Below, in pieces: positions 6,973-13,694 of a stretch of 13,694 bases of DNA. The position numbers and the translations under genes were made by a program. Origin of the DNA: Archangium sp. (lineage in GTDB: Bacteria; Myxococcota; Myxococcia; Myxococcales; Myxococcaceae); contig JAEUJT010000434.1 of NCBI GenBank assembly GCA_016793525.1, positions 1 to 13,694 on the forward strand, given 5' to 3'. Position 1 is the first letter of the stretch, and each line of letters begins with the position of its first letter. The notes beneath the pieces were generated by a model. The model was not told where the DNA came from, did not search any database, and saw nothing but the letters and a program-made list of their open reading frames with translations.

Positions 6973-7452
6973 ATGGAGGAATGGGACACCCGAACGAAGG
7001 TGACGCCCCTTGTCGAAGCCGCGCTCGCAGTCCTCGCCGGGCACGTGGTGGCGCTCGTTCAATTCGAGAACTGGGGTGAGTGGCTTGGCCCCGTCTCGCA
7101 CCTGGGGAACGCGCCGTCGTGGCTCGCCCGCGCTGGCTTCGTTCTCGGGGAACTGGCGAGTCATCCTGCCCGCTTCGTCTGGTGGTGGTTTCTGTTCGTC
7201 TGGCCCTTCGTGGGCCGGCTGGCGGTGGAACGAGTGCTCCCTCCGTCGCGGCTCGGTGCACACGCGTCTCGGCTCGCAGGCCTCGGAGTGGCCACGGCAG
7301 GGCTGTCAGCGCACTTCTCCGAGGCGATGTTCTACGGCGGTACCCAAATCGACTCCGGCTTGATGGCGCTCGTCGCGCTGATCGCGGTACCCGCCTCGTT
7401 CTTCGCCGCGACTGCGTGCCTCCTCGCCGCATGGTGGATCCACCGCCGCTGA
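6973..7452 (+). CDS. Small four-helix membrane protein, unknown function
   Basis: This 159-residue protein has hydrophobic segments at about 11-30, 66-84, 101-120 and 130-155, suggesting four inner-membrane helices. Its Trp-rich stretch (WWWFLFVW near 70-77) and Trp-Trp at the C-terminus are typical of interfacial regions. I recognise no family motif. I chose the ATG at 6973 because GGAG at 6958-6961 precedes it by 11 nt. The frame is open further upstream, but an earlier ATG at 6871 would overlap the start of the divergent peptidase gene and give a non-hydrophobic extension. The following lipoprotein gene begins 43 nt downstream, so the two could share a transcript. Confidence 0.72.
   Translation: MEEWDTRTKVTPLVEAALAVLAGHVVALVQFENWGEWLGPVSHLGNAPSWLARAGFVLGELASHPARFVWWWFLFVWPFVGRLAVERVLPPSRLGAHASRLAGLGVATAGLSAHFSEAMFYGGTQIDSGLMALVALIAVPASFFAATACLLAAWWIHRR
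7433..7444. repeat. 12-bp palindrome sharing 11 bp with upstream repeat
   Basis: GGTGGATCCACC at the 3' end of the membrane protein gene is a perfect palindrome. Its first 11 bases are identical to 6938-6948 in the inverted repeat upstream of the same gene. Here it lies inside codons for W-W-I-H-R, so it may be coincidental. Confidence 0.5.
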
Positions 7453-7495
7453 GTCCCATACACGGAGTGGCACGGCGTGTGCCTGGGCTGCCGGC

Positions 7496-9607
7496 ATGCG
7501 AGTCCTGGCGTTGGGGTGTCTGCTGTTGGCGTGTGACCGAAGCCCCTCGATACGCGTGCTTTCAGGTGAGCTCGACCTGGCCGGCCCCGTAGATTTTGGA
7601 CGCACGGCCCTCAGTTTTTCGAGAGTGCGCACGGTGCCGTTGACCAACCAGTCGCGCGTGCCGCTTCAGGTACAGCTTTCGGTGGCTGCTCCATTTTCCG
7701 CCCCGAGTGACGTGACGGTGCGCAGCGGAGAAACGGTCGACGTCGAGGTGCGCTTCACGCCCGAGGTCACGGGCGTCGTCGAGGGAACGCTGACGTTTGA
7801 CGGCGCATCGATTTCACTCCGCGGAGAGGGCGTGTCTCCGCTGACGTGCACGCCGCCGTCGACGTGTACCTCGGCGCGCTTCGACGCCGACTCACTCGGC
7901 TGCATCGTCGAGCCGCTGGCCGATGACACCGCGTGCGGCAGCGCCGCGGAGTGCGTCACCTCGGGGCTCTGCCGCTCTGGCCAGTGTGTCGGCGACGCGG
8001 CGCGCTGCGCTGACGACGGCAACGCCTGCACGCGCGAGGTGTGTCTGGTGGGCGTCGGCTGCACCTCGGCCGATGTCTCCACGGAGTGCGTCACCACCGC
8101 CGACCCGTGCCTCGTGCCGGTGTGCAACCCCGCGACGGGCTGCGCCACCGCGCCCGTGGCCGACGGTACGCCGTGCGGCGATGTCACCTGCACCACCGCG
8201 AACCTGTGCATCGAGGGCACCTGCCGCGTCGTCACGCCGCCCGACGGCTTCGCGTGCACACCGGCGTCTCCGTGTCAGAGCCCCGGCGTGTGCCGGAACC
8301 AGGTGTGCGACGCGCCGCCGTCACCCACACCCTTGACGCCGAGATGGAGCATCACCCCCAGCGGCACGACCTTCCGCTTCAACGGGGTCAACGACGCTGC
8401 GGGCAATTGGTACTGGGTGGAGTGCACCACCAGCTTCACGCGCGGCCCAGGCCCGGCGCACCTCTGCACGGCCAGCTCGCGCACCAACGCGGGCGCACCG
8501 CGCTTCAGCACCGAGGTGCCGGTGGGCACCCTGGGAGGCGCCGTCACTCCGCAACTGCCGTGGCCCAACACCCAGCTGCTCGCGGCGGGGCTCTTCGTGT
8601 TCTGGGCCGCGGAAGGCACCGTGGCCGCGGTCGACATGGCCACCGGCGCGCTGCGGTGGACCCGCGACGTGGAGCCGAGCCTCCACCAGGCAGAAGTGCG
8701 CGCGCTGGCTGAAGACGGGCGCGGCGCGCTGTGGGTCGAACACGTGGGGCAGACGACCAACGCAGAGTACTGGTTGCTCACGGTCCTCGACGTGTCGACG
8801 GGGTTGGTGCGCTTCGCCCGCCCGTTGAATGGCCGGGCCTCGCCGGTGGTGCTCGACGACCGAGGCAACGCCTACGTGTCGTACGACTCACAGCCTCCGC
8901 TGCACACGAGAGACGTGGCGTCGTACGACCCGCTCGGCGCACGGCGCTTCGTGGTGTCTGCGCCCTTCAACTGGAACGGCGCAGAGGTGTTCGTCGACGG
9001 GCAACTCCTGGGGAACAGCGAAGACGGCTTCACTGCGCTGGGTGGGGCCGCTCCGCATCCGGCGCGAGCCACCGGAGGCCTCGTCTCGGGCACGATGGTG
9101 GCCATCGACACCACCTCACGCTTCTTCCTCGGGCGGCACATCGGCTGCGGCACGGCCTGCGGAAGCGCTCGAGACTCGGTGGTGGCGCAAGACGCGACCG
9201 GCGTGCAGTGGACAACCGCGGGGAGCGACCTCCTCCCCATGCCTTCGCTGTTCCTTACCCAGTCGAACGACGTGTTGTTTCTGGCCTACGACACCCGTGC
9301 GTCGACCCCAGAGCCATTTCTCGTACCGGAGACGACGCTCATTCAGCGCACCCTGGCCGGGCAGACCGTGATGCAATGCCCACTCAACGACGCGCACGCG
9401 ATGTTGGGTTTCAACGGCCGCTCGGTCGCCGTGGCGCGCTCCGGAGCCACGAGCACCGGCCCCGGCGGCAGCGGAGGACGCACAGCGATGTTCATCGACA
9501 GCAGCGGAATGTCGGTCGACTTCTACGACGTGGGCGCCATCGGCCTCGCTGCACATGGGTGGGTCGCGCCGCGTGGAATGCCCAGTGGCGTCGGCCGCGC
9601 CCGCTGA
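7496..9607 (+). CDS. Large Cys-rich lipoprotein with ASH-like domain and beta-propeller
   Basis: This 703-residue protein starts MRVLALGCLLLACDRS: a short lipoprotein signal with Cys13 (LLAC) as the likely lipidated residue and Cys8 (ALGC) as an alternative. Residues about 25-113 fit an ASH/HYDIN-like immunoglobulin fold (LDFGRTAL, PLTNQS, then a VEVRFTP strand and a closing LRGEG). Residues 118-271 contain 23 cysteines in two related modules, each with the pattern AD-T-CG, C, LC--GQC/GTC; they are probably disulphide-bonded. From about 280 to 690 come strands such as GTVAAVDMATGALRWTRDVE, typical of PQQ-like/WD-type propellers. The protein is presumably outside the inner membrane and acts in adhesion or surface binding; no catalytic site is seen. 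No Shine-Dalgarno is visible before the ATG, but the lipoprotein signal supports this start. It lies 43 nt after the membrane protein gene. Confidence 0.85.
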   Translation: MRVLALGCLLLACDRSPSIRVLSGELDLAGPVDFGRTALSFSRVRTVPLTNQSRVPLQVQLSVAAPFSAPSDVTVRSGETVDVEVRFTPEVTGVVEGTLTFDGASISLRGEGVSPLTCTPPSTCTSARFDADSLGCIVEPLADDTACGSAAECVTSGLCRSGQCVGDAARCADDGNACTREVCLVGVGCTSADVSTECVTTADPCLVPVCNPATGCATAPVADGTPCGDVTCTTANLCIEGTCRVVTPPDGFACTPASPCQSPGVCRNQVCDAPPSPTPLTPRWSITPSGTTFRFNGVNDAAGNWYWVECTTSFTRGPGPAHLCTASSRTNAGAPRFSTEVPVGTLGGAVTPQLPWPNTQLLAAGLFVFWAAEGTVAAVDMATGALRWTRDVEPSLHQAEVRALAEDGRGALWVEHVGQTTNAEYWLLTVLDVSTGLVRFARPLNGRASPVVLDDRGNAYVSYDSQPPLHTRDVASYDPLGARRFVVSAPFNWNGAEVFVDGQLLGNSEDGFTALGGAAPHPARATGGLVSGTMVAIDTTSRFFLGRHIGCGTACGSARDSVVAQDATGVQWTTAGSDLLPMPSLFLTQSNDVLFLAYDTRASTPEPFLVPETTLIQRTLAGQTVMQCPLNDAHAMLGFNGRSVAVARSGATSTGPGGSGGRTAMFIDSSGMSVDFYDVGAIGLAAHGWVAPRGMPSGVGRAR

Positions 9608-9629
9608 GGCCTACCCTGGCGCTGACGAA

Positions 9630-10175
9630 TCAGAACGTCACGCCGATGGCCGCGCCCGCTGAGATGTCGGCGCTCAGCGCAAACACCCGGTTCGCGGTGA
9701 TGTTTCGTTCAACGCCGAGCGCCAGTCCCAGAGAGGCCTCGGCGTAGAGCCGGTTCGACCAGTGCACCGCGTAGCCCCCGTGCGGAATGAGCCCGAACCC
9801 GAAGCCCCAGGTCGAGCTCGACACGACTGACTCGACGCCCCGGAGGCTCAGCGCGAGGTCGGCCCCCGCGAAGAACCCGCTGAACGCGTCAGCGCCGAAG
9901 GAATGCCTGGCTCCGGCGCGCGCCTCGACGAACGCGTACGAGCTCGGCCCGAGGGGCTCCTCCCGCCTCGACAACGCGACGTCGATTCCGAAGTGAAGGC
10001 TCACCTTCTCCGCGATTGGAATCGCGAAGCTCACGCCCGGCCGCGTCGTGCCGAACACCGTCAAGCCAGCCGCCAAGACGCCGCGTACCGAGCGCACGGG
10101 CTCACCCCCGGGTGGCTCTGCCCAAGCGACGGTAGAGGCTGCGAGCAGCAGGCAGGCCCAGCTTCGATGCAGCAT
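9630..10175 (-). CDS. Outer-membrane beta-barrel-like protein
   Basis: This 181-residue protein has a signal peptide (MLHRSWACLLLAASTVAWA) followed by alternating polar/hydrophobic strands rich in Gly and aromatic residues (GVSFAIPIAEKVSLHFGIDV, SYAFVEARAGARHSF, LYAEASLGLALGVE). It ends in VTF, a C-terminal Phe typical of outer-membrane barrels inserted by BamA. Eight to ten strands would fit the length, close to small OmpA/OmpW-like barrels, but no specific family is recognised. The ATG at 10175 is set by the signal peptide; the upstream Shine-Dalgarno is weak. It converges on the Cys-rich lipoprotein gene with a 22-nt gap holding no obvious terminator, and diverges from the gene at 10306. 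Confidence 0.78.
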   Translation of the reverse strand: MLHRSWACLLLAASTVAWAEPPGGEPVRSVRGVLAAGLTVFGTTRPGVSFAIPIAEKVSLHFGIDVALSRREEPLGPSSYAFVEARAGARHSFGADAFSGFFAGADLALSLRGVESVVSSSTWGFGFGLIPHGGYAVHWSNRLYAEASLGLALGVERNITANRVFALSADISAGAAIGVTF

Positions 10176-10305
10176 GTGACGCTCGAGGAATGGCTCGATG
10201 GGTCATCCATCGGCCGCGCACTCGACGGCCGGCGCTGTCGAAAATTCACAACCGCGCGATTCGACTCGCCTCTGTGCTGGCCGCGAAGTTGCTCAACGGC
10301 GCCTC

Positions 10306-11484
10306 ATGCTCACGCGCCTCAGCCGTACGACGTCGGCCACGCTCCTCGAGGGAAACGACGACACCGAGCCCACCCCCACCGAGCGGCCACTCGATGTCGT
10401 CGTTCCGTTCGACGGGCCTCGCCTCCAACCACGTGCGGAGGCGCCTCGTGAGGCGCTCGCGGCGGAGACGCTGGCACGGCTGCTCGACGGTGCTCCTGAG
10501 GTGGCGGCGCAGCTTCCGCCGTTCTGCGAGACGGCGTCATCGAAGCTGCTCTACTTGGCGACGCACCGAGCGCTCTCGGCGCAGCTGAGGAATCGAACGT
10601 TCAACGTGCCGCTCGGAGTCGACGACACGCTGACGGTGCACGCCGGTGGCTCGCTCACGCTGTCGATGGGCCGCGGCGAGCGCATCACGTTGAACAACAC
10701 CCACGGCGACCTGGCGCGTCTGCTCGACGGAGCCCACGCGCAGACGACTCCGCCCGAGGTGAGCCCGTACCTCGAGGTGCCGGCGCGTGGCCTCGAGGTG
10801 GGGCTGGGGAATGCCGTCACCCGCCACCACCGAAACCTCACCTTCGACGGTGGAGGCGCCGCCGCAAATGCACGGGGAGGCCGCGCGTTCAGCTACGCCA
10901 CGATTCAGCAGGTGCTGGTGTCGCCCGACCCGTCACAGCGCGGGTTGGAGTGCCTCGCGTCGGCCTCGTTCCACCTCTTCAAGTCGATGGGCCTGGTGCC
11001 GCCCGAGCTGACCCGCGCCGAGCTCGAGCGCCGCTACACCTCGATTCACGGCGTGCGTTCCCCCTCGCCCCACCGCCTCGGGCCGGAGTTCGACAAGACG
11101 CTGCGGGGAATTCCGTCGTCGAACCCGAGCGACGTGCGGCTCGACGCGGCGCAGACGGCGGCCTTCGCCAACGCGCTGCGGACCGACGACTGGGCGAAGC
11201 TCACTGGCGCCGCGCAAGGGCCCTACCGAGTGCGCGAGTTGCCGACGGTGGAGGCGCTGGTGGCGCACTTTCAGGCTGGAGGCGCCGGGGTTCGCACCTC
11301 ATGGGCCGACAACGGGCACTACTTCGTATTGAGCGGCGCCCAGTACGGAGCCAGCGGCGTCACGGTAAACGTCGACGATTCCCTTCGGTGGAAGGCGCCC
11401 ATCAAACGCACGCCCGACGAGCAAGCCGCGCTGACGGCGTACGAGCCGAACCACCACACCCGCTTCTGGACATTGCTGCGCTGA
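10306..11484 (+). CDS. Unknown protein, possible papain/C39-like Cys-His-Asp fold
   Basis: This 392-residue protein has no signal peptide and no family I can name. The N-terminal ~60 residues are low-complexity, rich in Pro, Arg and acidic residues. A middle part (about 90-200) is predicted beta-rich (TFNVPLGVDDTLTVHAGGSL). In the C-terminal half, Cys216 opens a helix (ECLASASFHLFKSMGL), His338 begins a strand (GHYFVLSG), and Asp357/358 lie in a following strand (VTVNVDDS). This order and spacing resemble C39-like/papain-fold peptidases (DCGPxS helix, GHFVVL, then D-P). The classic upstream Gln and the DCG context are missing, so activity is uncertain. I prefer the ATG at 10306. The ATG at 10198 would add 36 residues of unnatural composition and leave only 22 bases to the divergent gene. 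Neither start has a clear Shine-Dalgarno. PFK follows after 31 nt. Confidence 0.7.
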   Translation: MLTRLSRTTSATLLEGNDDTEPTPTERPLDVVVPFDGPRLQPRAEAPREALAAETLARLLDGAPEVAAQLPPFCETASSKLLYLATHRALSAQLRNRTFNVPLGVDDTLTVHAGGSLTLSMGRGERITLNNTHGDLARLLDGAHAQTTPPEVSPYLEVPARGLEVGLGNAVTRHHRNLTFDGGGAAANARGGRAFSYATIQQVLVSPDPSQRGLECLASASFHLFKSMGLVPPELTRAELERRYTSIHGVRSPSPHRLGPEFDKTLRGIPSSNPSDVRLDAAQTAAFANALRTDDWAKLTGAAQGPYRVRELPTVEALVAHFQAGGAGVRTSWADNGHYFVLSGAQYGASGVTVNVDDSLRWKAPIKRTPDEQAALTAYEPNHHTRFWTLLR

Positions 11485-11515
11485 CGGCAGCCGAGGTCGG
11501 CGGTAGCGTCGCGAC

Positions 11516-12601
11516 ATGAAAAAGCTCGGAGTGCTGACGTCGGGCGGTGATGCGCCCGGCATGAACGCGGCGATTCGGGCGGTGGCGAAGTTGGCTGCGG
11601 CGCGCGGCATTCACGTCGTCGGCGTGCAGGAAGGGTACGACGGCCTCATCGACGGCCGCTTCCGCCCGCTGACCCACGCGCTGTCCGACGGAGCGCTCAC
11701 GGTCGACATCGAGCTCGACGTGGCGGGAGGCCAGGGCGGCACGCTCATCGGCTCGGCCCGGAGCGCGCGGTTCCGAGAGAAAGACGGGCGGGCGGCGGCG
11801 GTGGCCCAGATGCAGAAACACGGCGTCGAGGGCCTGGTGGTCATCGGCGGCAACGGCTCGCTCACCGGCGCCCACGCGTTGGCCACGGAGTTTCAGCAGC
11901 GGGTCATCGGCATCCCCGGCTCCATCGACAACGACATCGGCTGCACGGCGACGGCGCTGGGGGTGGACTCCGCGCTCAACACCATCGTCGAGGCGTGCGA
12001 CCGCATCGGCGACACGGCGCGGGCGCACCGGCGGGCCTTCGTGGTCGAGGTGATGGGCCGCGACTGCGGGTACCTCGCCATGGCGGGCGCGGTGGCCATG
12101 GCCGCCGACGCGGTGCTCATTCGCGAGCAAGGCAAGAGCGAGGCGCAGCTGGTGACCGACATCTCCAACGTCATTCGCCAGGGCTTCGCGCGCGGAAAGC
12201 GGCGCATTCTGGTGTTGAAGGCCGAGGGTGTGGCGGTGCCGTGCACCAAGCTGGTGCGTCTCACTGAAGAGGCGATGCGGGCCGAGCTGCCGACGCTGGA
12301 GATTCGCGCCACGGTGCTGGGCCACGTCGTGCGCGGCGGCAACCCCAGCTACAGCGACCGTGCGGTTGCGGGGCGGTTGGGCTTCGCGGCGGTGGCGGCG
12401 CTCCTCGGCGGGCGGAGCGACGAGATGGTGGGCTGGCTCTCTCCGGTGCCGGGCGGCACGCAGACGGAAGACTCGTCGGTGCAGCTGTTCCCCCTCGCGC
12501 GGGTGCTGGAGGAGACGAAGGCGCTCATCGACGGCACAAGCCCGGTGACGCAGCGGCGCCTGGCGTTGATGGCCCGGGCCTCGGGCGTGCTGGCGCTGTA
12601 G
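11516..12601 (+). CDS. pfkA: 6-phosphofructokinase, ATP-type
   Basis: This 361-residue enzyme phosphorylates fructose 6-phosphate to fructose 1,6-bisphosphate in glycolysis (cytoplasm). Visible PFK-A motifs: LTSGGDAPGMNAAIR at the N-terminus; the nucleotide/metal loop GGNGS at 111-115; the catalytic loop PGSIDND at 134-140 with the presumed base Asp138; MGRDCGYLA at about 180-188; and GHVVRGG at 269-275. Gly114 and Gly135 occupy the two positions that distinguish ATP enzymes (Gly, Gly) from pyrophosphate enzymes (Asp, Lys), so ATP is the predicted donor. The usual metal-binding Asp of GGDGS is Asn113 here. At 361 residues it is about 40 longer than the E. coli-type enzyme. It starts at the ATG at 11516 without a convincing Shine-Dalgarno, 31 nt after the preceding gene. 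It ends one base from the convergent plsC-like gene. Confidence 0.95.
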   Translation: MKKLGVLTSGGDAPGMNAAIRAVAKLAAARGIHVVGVQEGYDGLIDGRFRPLTHALSDGALTVDIELDVAGGQGGTLIGSARSARFREKDGRAAAVAQMQKHGVEGLVVIGGNGSLTGAHALATEFQQRVIGIPGSIDNDIGCTATALGVDSALNTIVEACDRIGDTARAHRRAFVVEVMGRDCGYLAMAGAVAMAADAVLIREQGKSEAQLVTDISNVIRQGFARGKRRILVLKAEGVAVPCTKLVRLTEEAMRAELPTLEIRATVLGHVVRGGNPSYSDRAVAGRLGFAAVAALLGGRSDEMVGWLSPVPGGTQTEDSSVQLFPLARVLEETKALIDGTSPVTQRRLALMARASGVLAL

Positions 12602-12602
12602 C

Positions 12603-13334
12603 TCAGCGCGCGAGGTCGCGGACCAGGGCGTTCCCGCGTTCGAGCAGGGAGGCGACGTCGTCGTGAGCGCGTTGGGTCAACGCGTCGCGGGCATCGACGA
12701 ACAGGCCCTGGGTCTCGATGGGGGCGCCGATGACGAGGGCCGCGGGGCGGGGGTGAATGGTGACCGAGCCCTTGGGGAGAATGAGGTGGGTCCCGGCGAT
12801 GGCGGCGGGCACGAGGGGCACCTGGGCCTCGAGGGCCATGATGGCGGCGCCCTTCTTGAACGGGCGGAGCACCCCGTCGTCGCTGCGGGTGCCTTCGGCG
12901 AAGAAGACGACGCTGACGCGCTCGCGCACGGCCTGCACGGCGTCGCGGAGGGTGCTCTGATCTCCGCCGCTGCCGGTGCGGTCGACGAAGATGTTGCCGG
13001 CGCGCTCGAGGGCGTAGCCGAAGAGTGGAATGCGGCGGAGCTGGCGCTTGGCGACGAAGCGCATGTGGCGCTCGATGTGCGCGAAGAGGATGAGCGCGTC
13101 GAAGTGCGACAGGTGGTTGACGACGAGCACGAAATTCCCCGCGGGGAGGTTTTCAAGACCTTCGACGGTGTGCCGAACGCCAGCGGCGCGGAGAATGGAG
13201 CGAGCCCACACAGTGAGGAGTGGATCGGGCGCTTGCTCATCGACGAACGAGAGCGCGGCGACGGCGGCCGAGAAACCGCCGGTGAGACCGACGGCTGCGC
13301 CTCCAGCGAAGGCGGTGCGGAGCAGGCGTTTCAT
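12603..13334 (-). CDS. plsC: PlsC-type lysophosphatidate acyltransferase
   Basis: This 243-residue protein belongs to the acyltransferase family that transfers an acyl chain to position 2 of 1-acyl-glycerol 3-phosphate, giving phosphatidate for membrane lipids. An N-terminal hydrophobic segment (about 8-30) anchors it to the inner membrane. Motif I is NHLSHFD at 73-79 (the HxxxxD catalytic pair is His74/Asp79). Motif III is FAEGTRS at 145-151, followed by FKKGAA at 159-164 and VPLVPAAIAGTH at 172-183. The ATG at 13334 is supported by GGAG at 13344-13341 (6-nt spacing) and by the hydrophobic start; the longer frame upstream is Arg-rich and unlike the family. Which lysophospholipid it acylates cannot be told from sequence, and ornithine-lipid or other PlsC-like roles remain possible. 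Confidence 0.92.
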   Translation of the reverse strand: MKRLLRTAFAGGAAVGLTGGFSAAVAALSFVDEQAPDPLLTVWARSILRAAGVRHTVEGLENLPAGNFVLVVNHLSHFDALILFAHIERHMRFVAKRQLRRIPLFGYALERAGNIFVDRTGSGGDQSTLRDAVQAVRERVSVVFFAEGTRSDDGVLRPFKKGAAIMALEAQVPLVPAAIAGTHLILPKGSVTIHPRPAALVIGAPIETQGLFVDARDALTQRAHDDVASLLERGNALVRDLAR

Positions 13335-13423
13335 GTGCGGCTCCACGTGGCACCGAAGCCCCAACTGGTGGCGGGGCTGTGGGCGACGGAAACTCCGGCA
13401 GTTCCGTATCTGCGGCCGCGCGG

Positions 13424-13694
13424 GTGCATGACATCCTCGCGGGCGGGCCGAGTGACCACGTGAACGTGCCTGCAGGCAACCGCGCGTCCACAGCGAACGT
13501 GGTGCTGCGCGGCGCTGTCGACGCTCCAGCGGGTGGCGCCGGAGTGGGAGGCTCCCGCGCAGGTGACAGGACCCGCCGCCGTTCCACTCCCGCGACCGAC
13601 GCGGCTGTGCGCAACGACGTCGACGCCCGCCCATGCGACGCGGTGCGGTGTGGCGCCGGAGTGGGAGGCTCTCGCGCAGGTGACAGGACCCGCC
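13424..13694 (+). CDS. Possible partial ORF running off the right edge
   Basis: A plus-strand frame is open from before 13382 to the window end. GTG codons at 13379, 13424 and 13460 could start it. The stretch from 13424 reads VHDILAGGPSDHVNVPAGNR, which looks protein-like, with mostly G/C third positions. Further on it becomes rich in Arg, Gly and Ala. It contains two copies of GAGVGGSRAGDRTR, 39 codons apart, encoded by the 45-bp DNA repeat. The single difference between the copies is synonymous in this frame (TCC/TCT, Ser). No signal peptide, Shine-Dalgarno or known domain is seen. It would diverge from plsC. A minus-strand frame over the same bases is also open and the change is synonymous there too, so coding status is unproven. 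Confidence 0.3.
   Translation, partial: MHDILAGGPSDHVNVPAGNRASTANVVLRGAVDAPAGGAGVGGSRAGDRTRRRSTPATDAAVRNDVDARPCDAVRCGAGVGGSRAGDRTR
13533..13577 (+). repeat. 45-bp direct repeat, copy 1
   Basis: This copy matches 13650-13694 at 44 of 45 positions (read by eye; C versus T inside the GGCTCCCGCG/GGCTCTCGCG segment). The copies start 117 bp apart and the 72 bases between them are unrelated. The repeat has no strong internal hairpin. Confidence 0.93.
13650..13694 (+). repeat. 45-bp direct repeat, copy 2, at window edge
   Basis: This is the second copy of the repeat at 13533-13577. It ends exactly at the window edge, so the true repeat may be longer and more copies may follow. Confidence 0.93.

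Larger units (their letters stand above)
13335..13694. other. 360-base stretch without a confident gene
   Basis: Upstream of plsC this stretch holds the plsC ribosome site (13341-13344), the two 45-bp repeats and the weak partial ORF on the plus strand. I see no RNA gene, terminator or clear promoter consensus in it. Confidence 0.6.

Noticed and set aside
5133..7079. 648-codon open frame on the plus strand.
   Set aside because: It is antisense to the metallopeptidase gene, has His/Arg/Gly-rich composition without domains, and is a product of high GC content.
10191..10280. tRNA-like sequence (GCGCACTCGAC, then GATTCGACTC) between the divergent genes at 10175 and 10306.
   Set aside because: A T-loop-like TTCGACT is present, but the flanking bases do not form a T-stem, D-stem, anticodon stem or acceptor stem, so it is not a tRNA and is too weak to call a remnant.
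12663..13463. 266-codon plus-strand frame over plsC.
   Set aside because: It is antisense to a gene with clear PlsC motifs and has no recognisable domain or start signal.
13335..13634. 100-residue N-terminal extension of the acyltransferase.
   Set aside because: The extension is Arg-rich and unlike the family, while the ATG at 13334 has a GGAG six bases upstream and begins the membrane segment.
13533..13694. CRISPR array.
   Set aside because: There are only two repeats, with a 72-base spacer far longer than usual, an irregular match to no known repeat type, and no cas genes.
1..13694. Mobile element or defence island.
   Set aside because: No transposase, integrase, terminal inverted repeats, attachment site or known defence protein was seen, and codon use appears uniform across the genes.

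Overview
The window is GC-rich, with long ORFs, strong G/C preference at third codon positions, many secreted or lipid-anchored proteins of unknown function, and a lipoprotein that combines a Cys-rich region with a beta-propeller. This fits a Gram-negative soil or sediment bacterium of the Myxococcota (order Myxococcales or a relative). That placement is inferred from style and gene content; no rRNA or other phylogenetic marker is present. I see no transposase, integrase, phage gene, CRISPR array, tRNA, rRNA or recognisable defence or biosynthetic cluster.

Layout. At the left edge a minus-strand pair consists of a Ycf46-type AAA+ ATPase (67-1572) and the first codons of a translationally coupled gene (1-70). 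A 166-base divergent intergenic region with a palindromic operator-like site separates it from a plus-strand gene for a small, very Met-rich secreted protein (1739-2383), which ends at a clear Rho-independent terminator. A hairpin-rich convergent intergenic region follows. Next is a minus-strand run, read from right to left: a 671-residue lipoprotein-like zinc metallopeptidase with an EF-hand and an M49-like HExxH core (4857-6872), a secreted seven-bladed Kelch-type beta-propeller protein (3721-4860, 4-nt GTGA overlap), and a TPR protein with two C-terminal membrane segments (2619-3689). The 4-nt overlap and 31-nt gap suggest one envelope-directed operon.

Divergent from that operon are a four-helix membrane protein (6973-7452) and a large Cys-rich lipoprotein (7496-9607). 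A minus-strand outer-membrane beta-barrel-like protein (9630-10175) lies opposite a plus-strand protein that may have a papain/C39-like fold (10306-11484). Then come two housekeeping-type genes facing each other: 6-phosphofructokinase (11516-12601) and a PlsC-type acyltransferase (12603-13334). The right edge (13335-13694) has no confidently assigned gene. It holds a 45-bp direct repeat in two copies 117 bp apart, inside an ORF that runs off the window.

Functionally, most of the window concerns the cell envelope: signal peptides, lipoprotein signals, extracytoplasmic propellers, a beta-barrel and phospholipid acylation. The most interesting parts are the metallopeptidase/Kelch/TPR operon, the candidate Cys-His-Asp protein at 10306-11484, the Met-rich secreted protein, and the frame-preserving repeat at the right edge.
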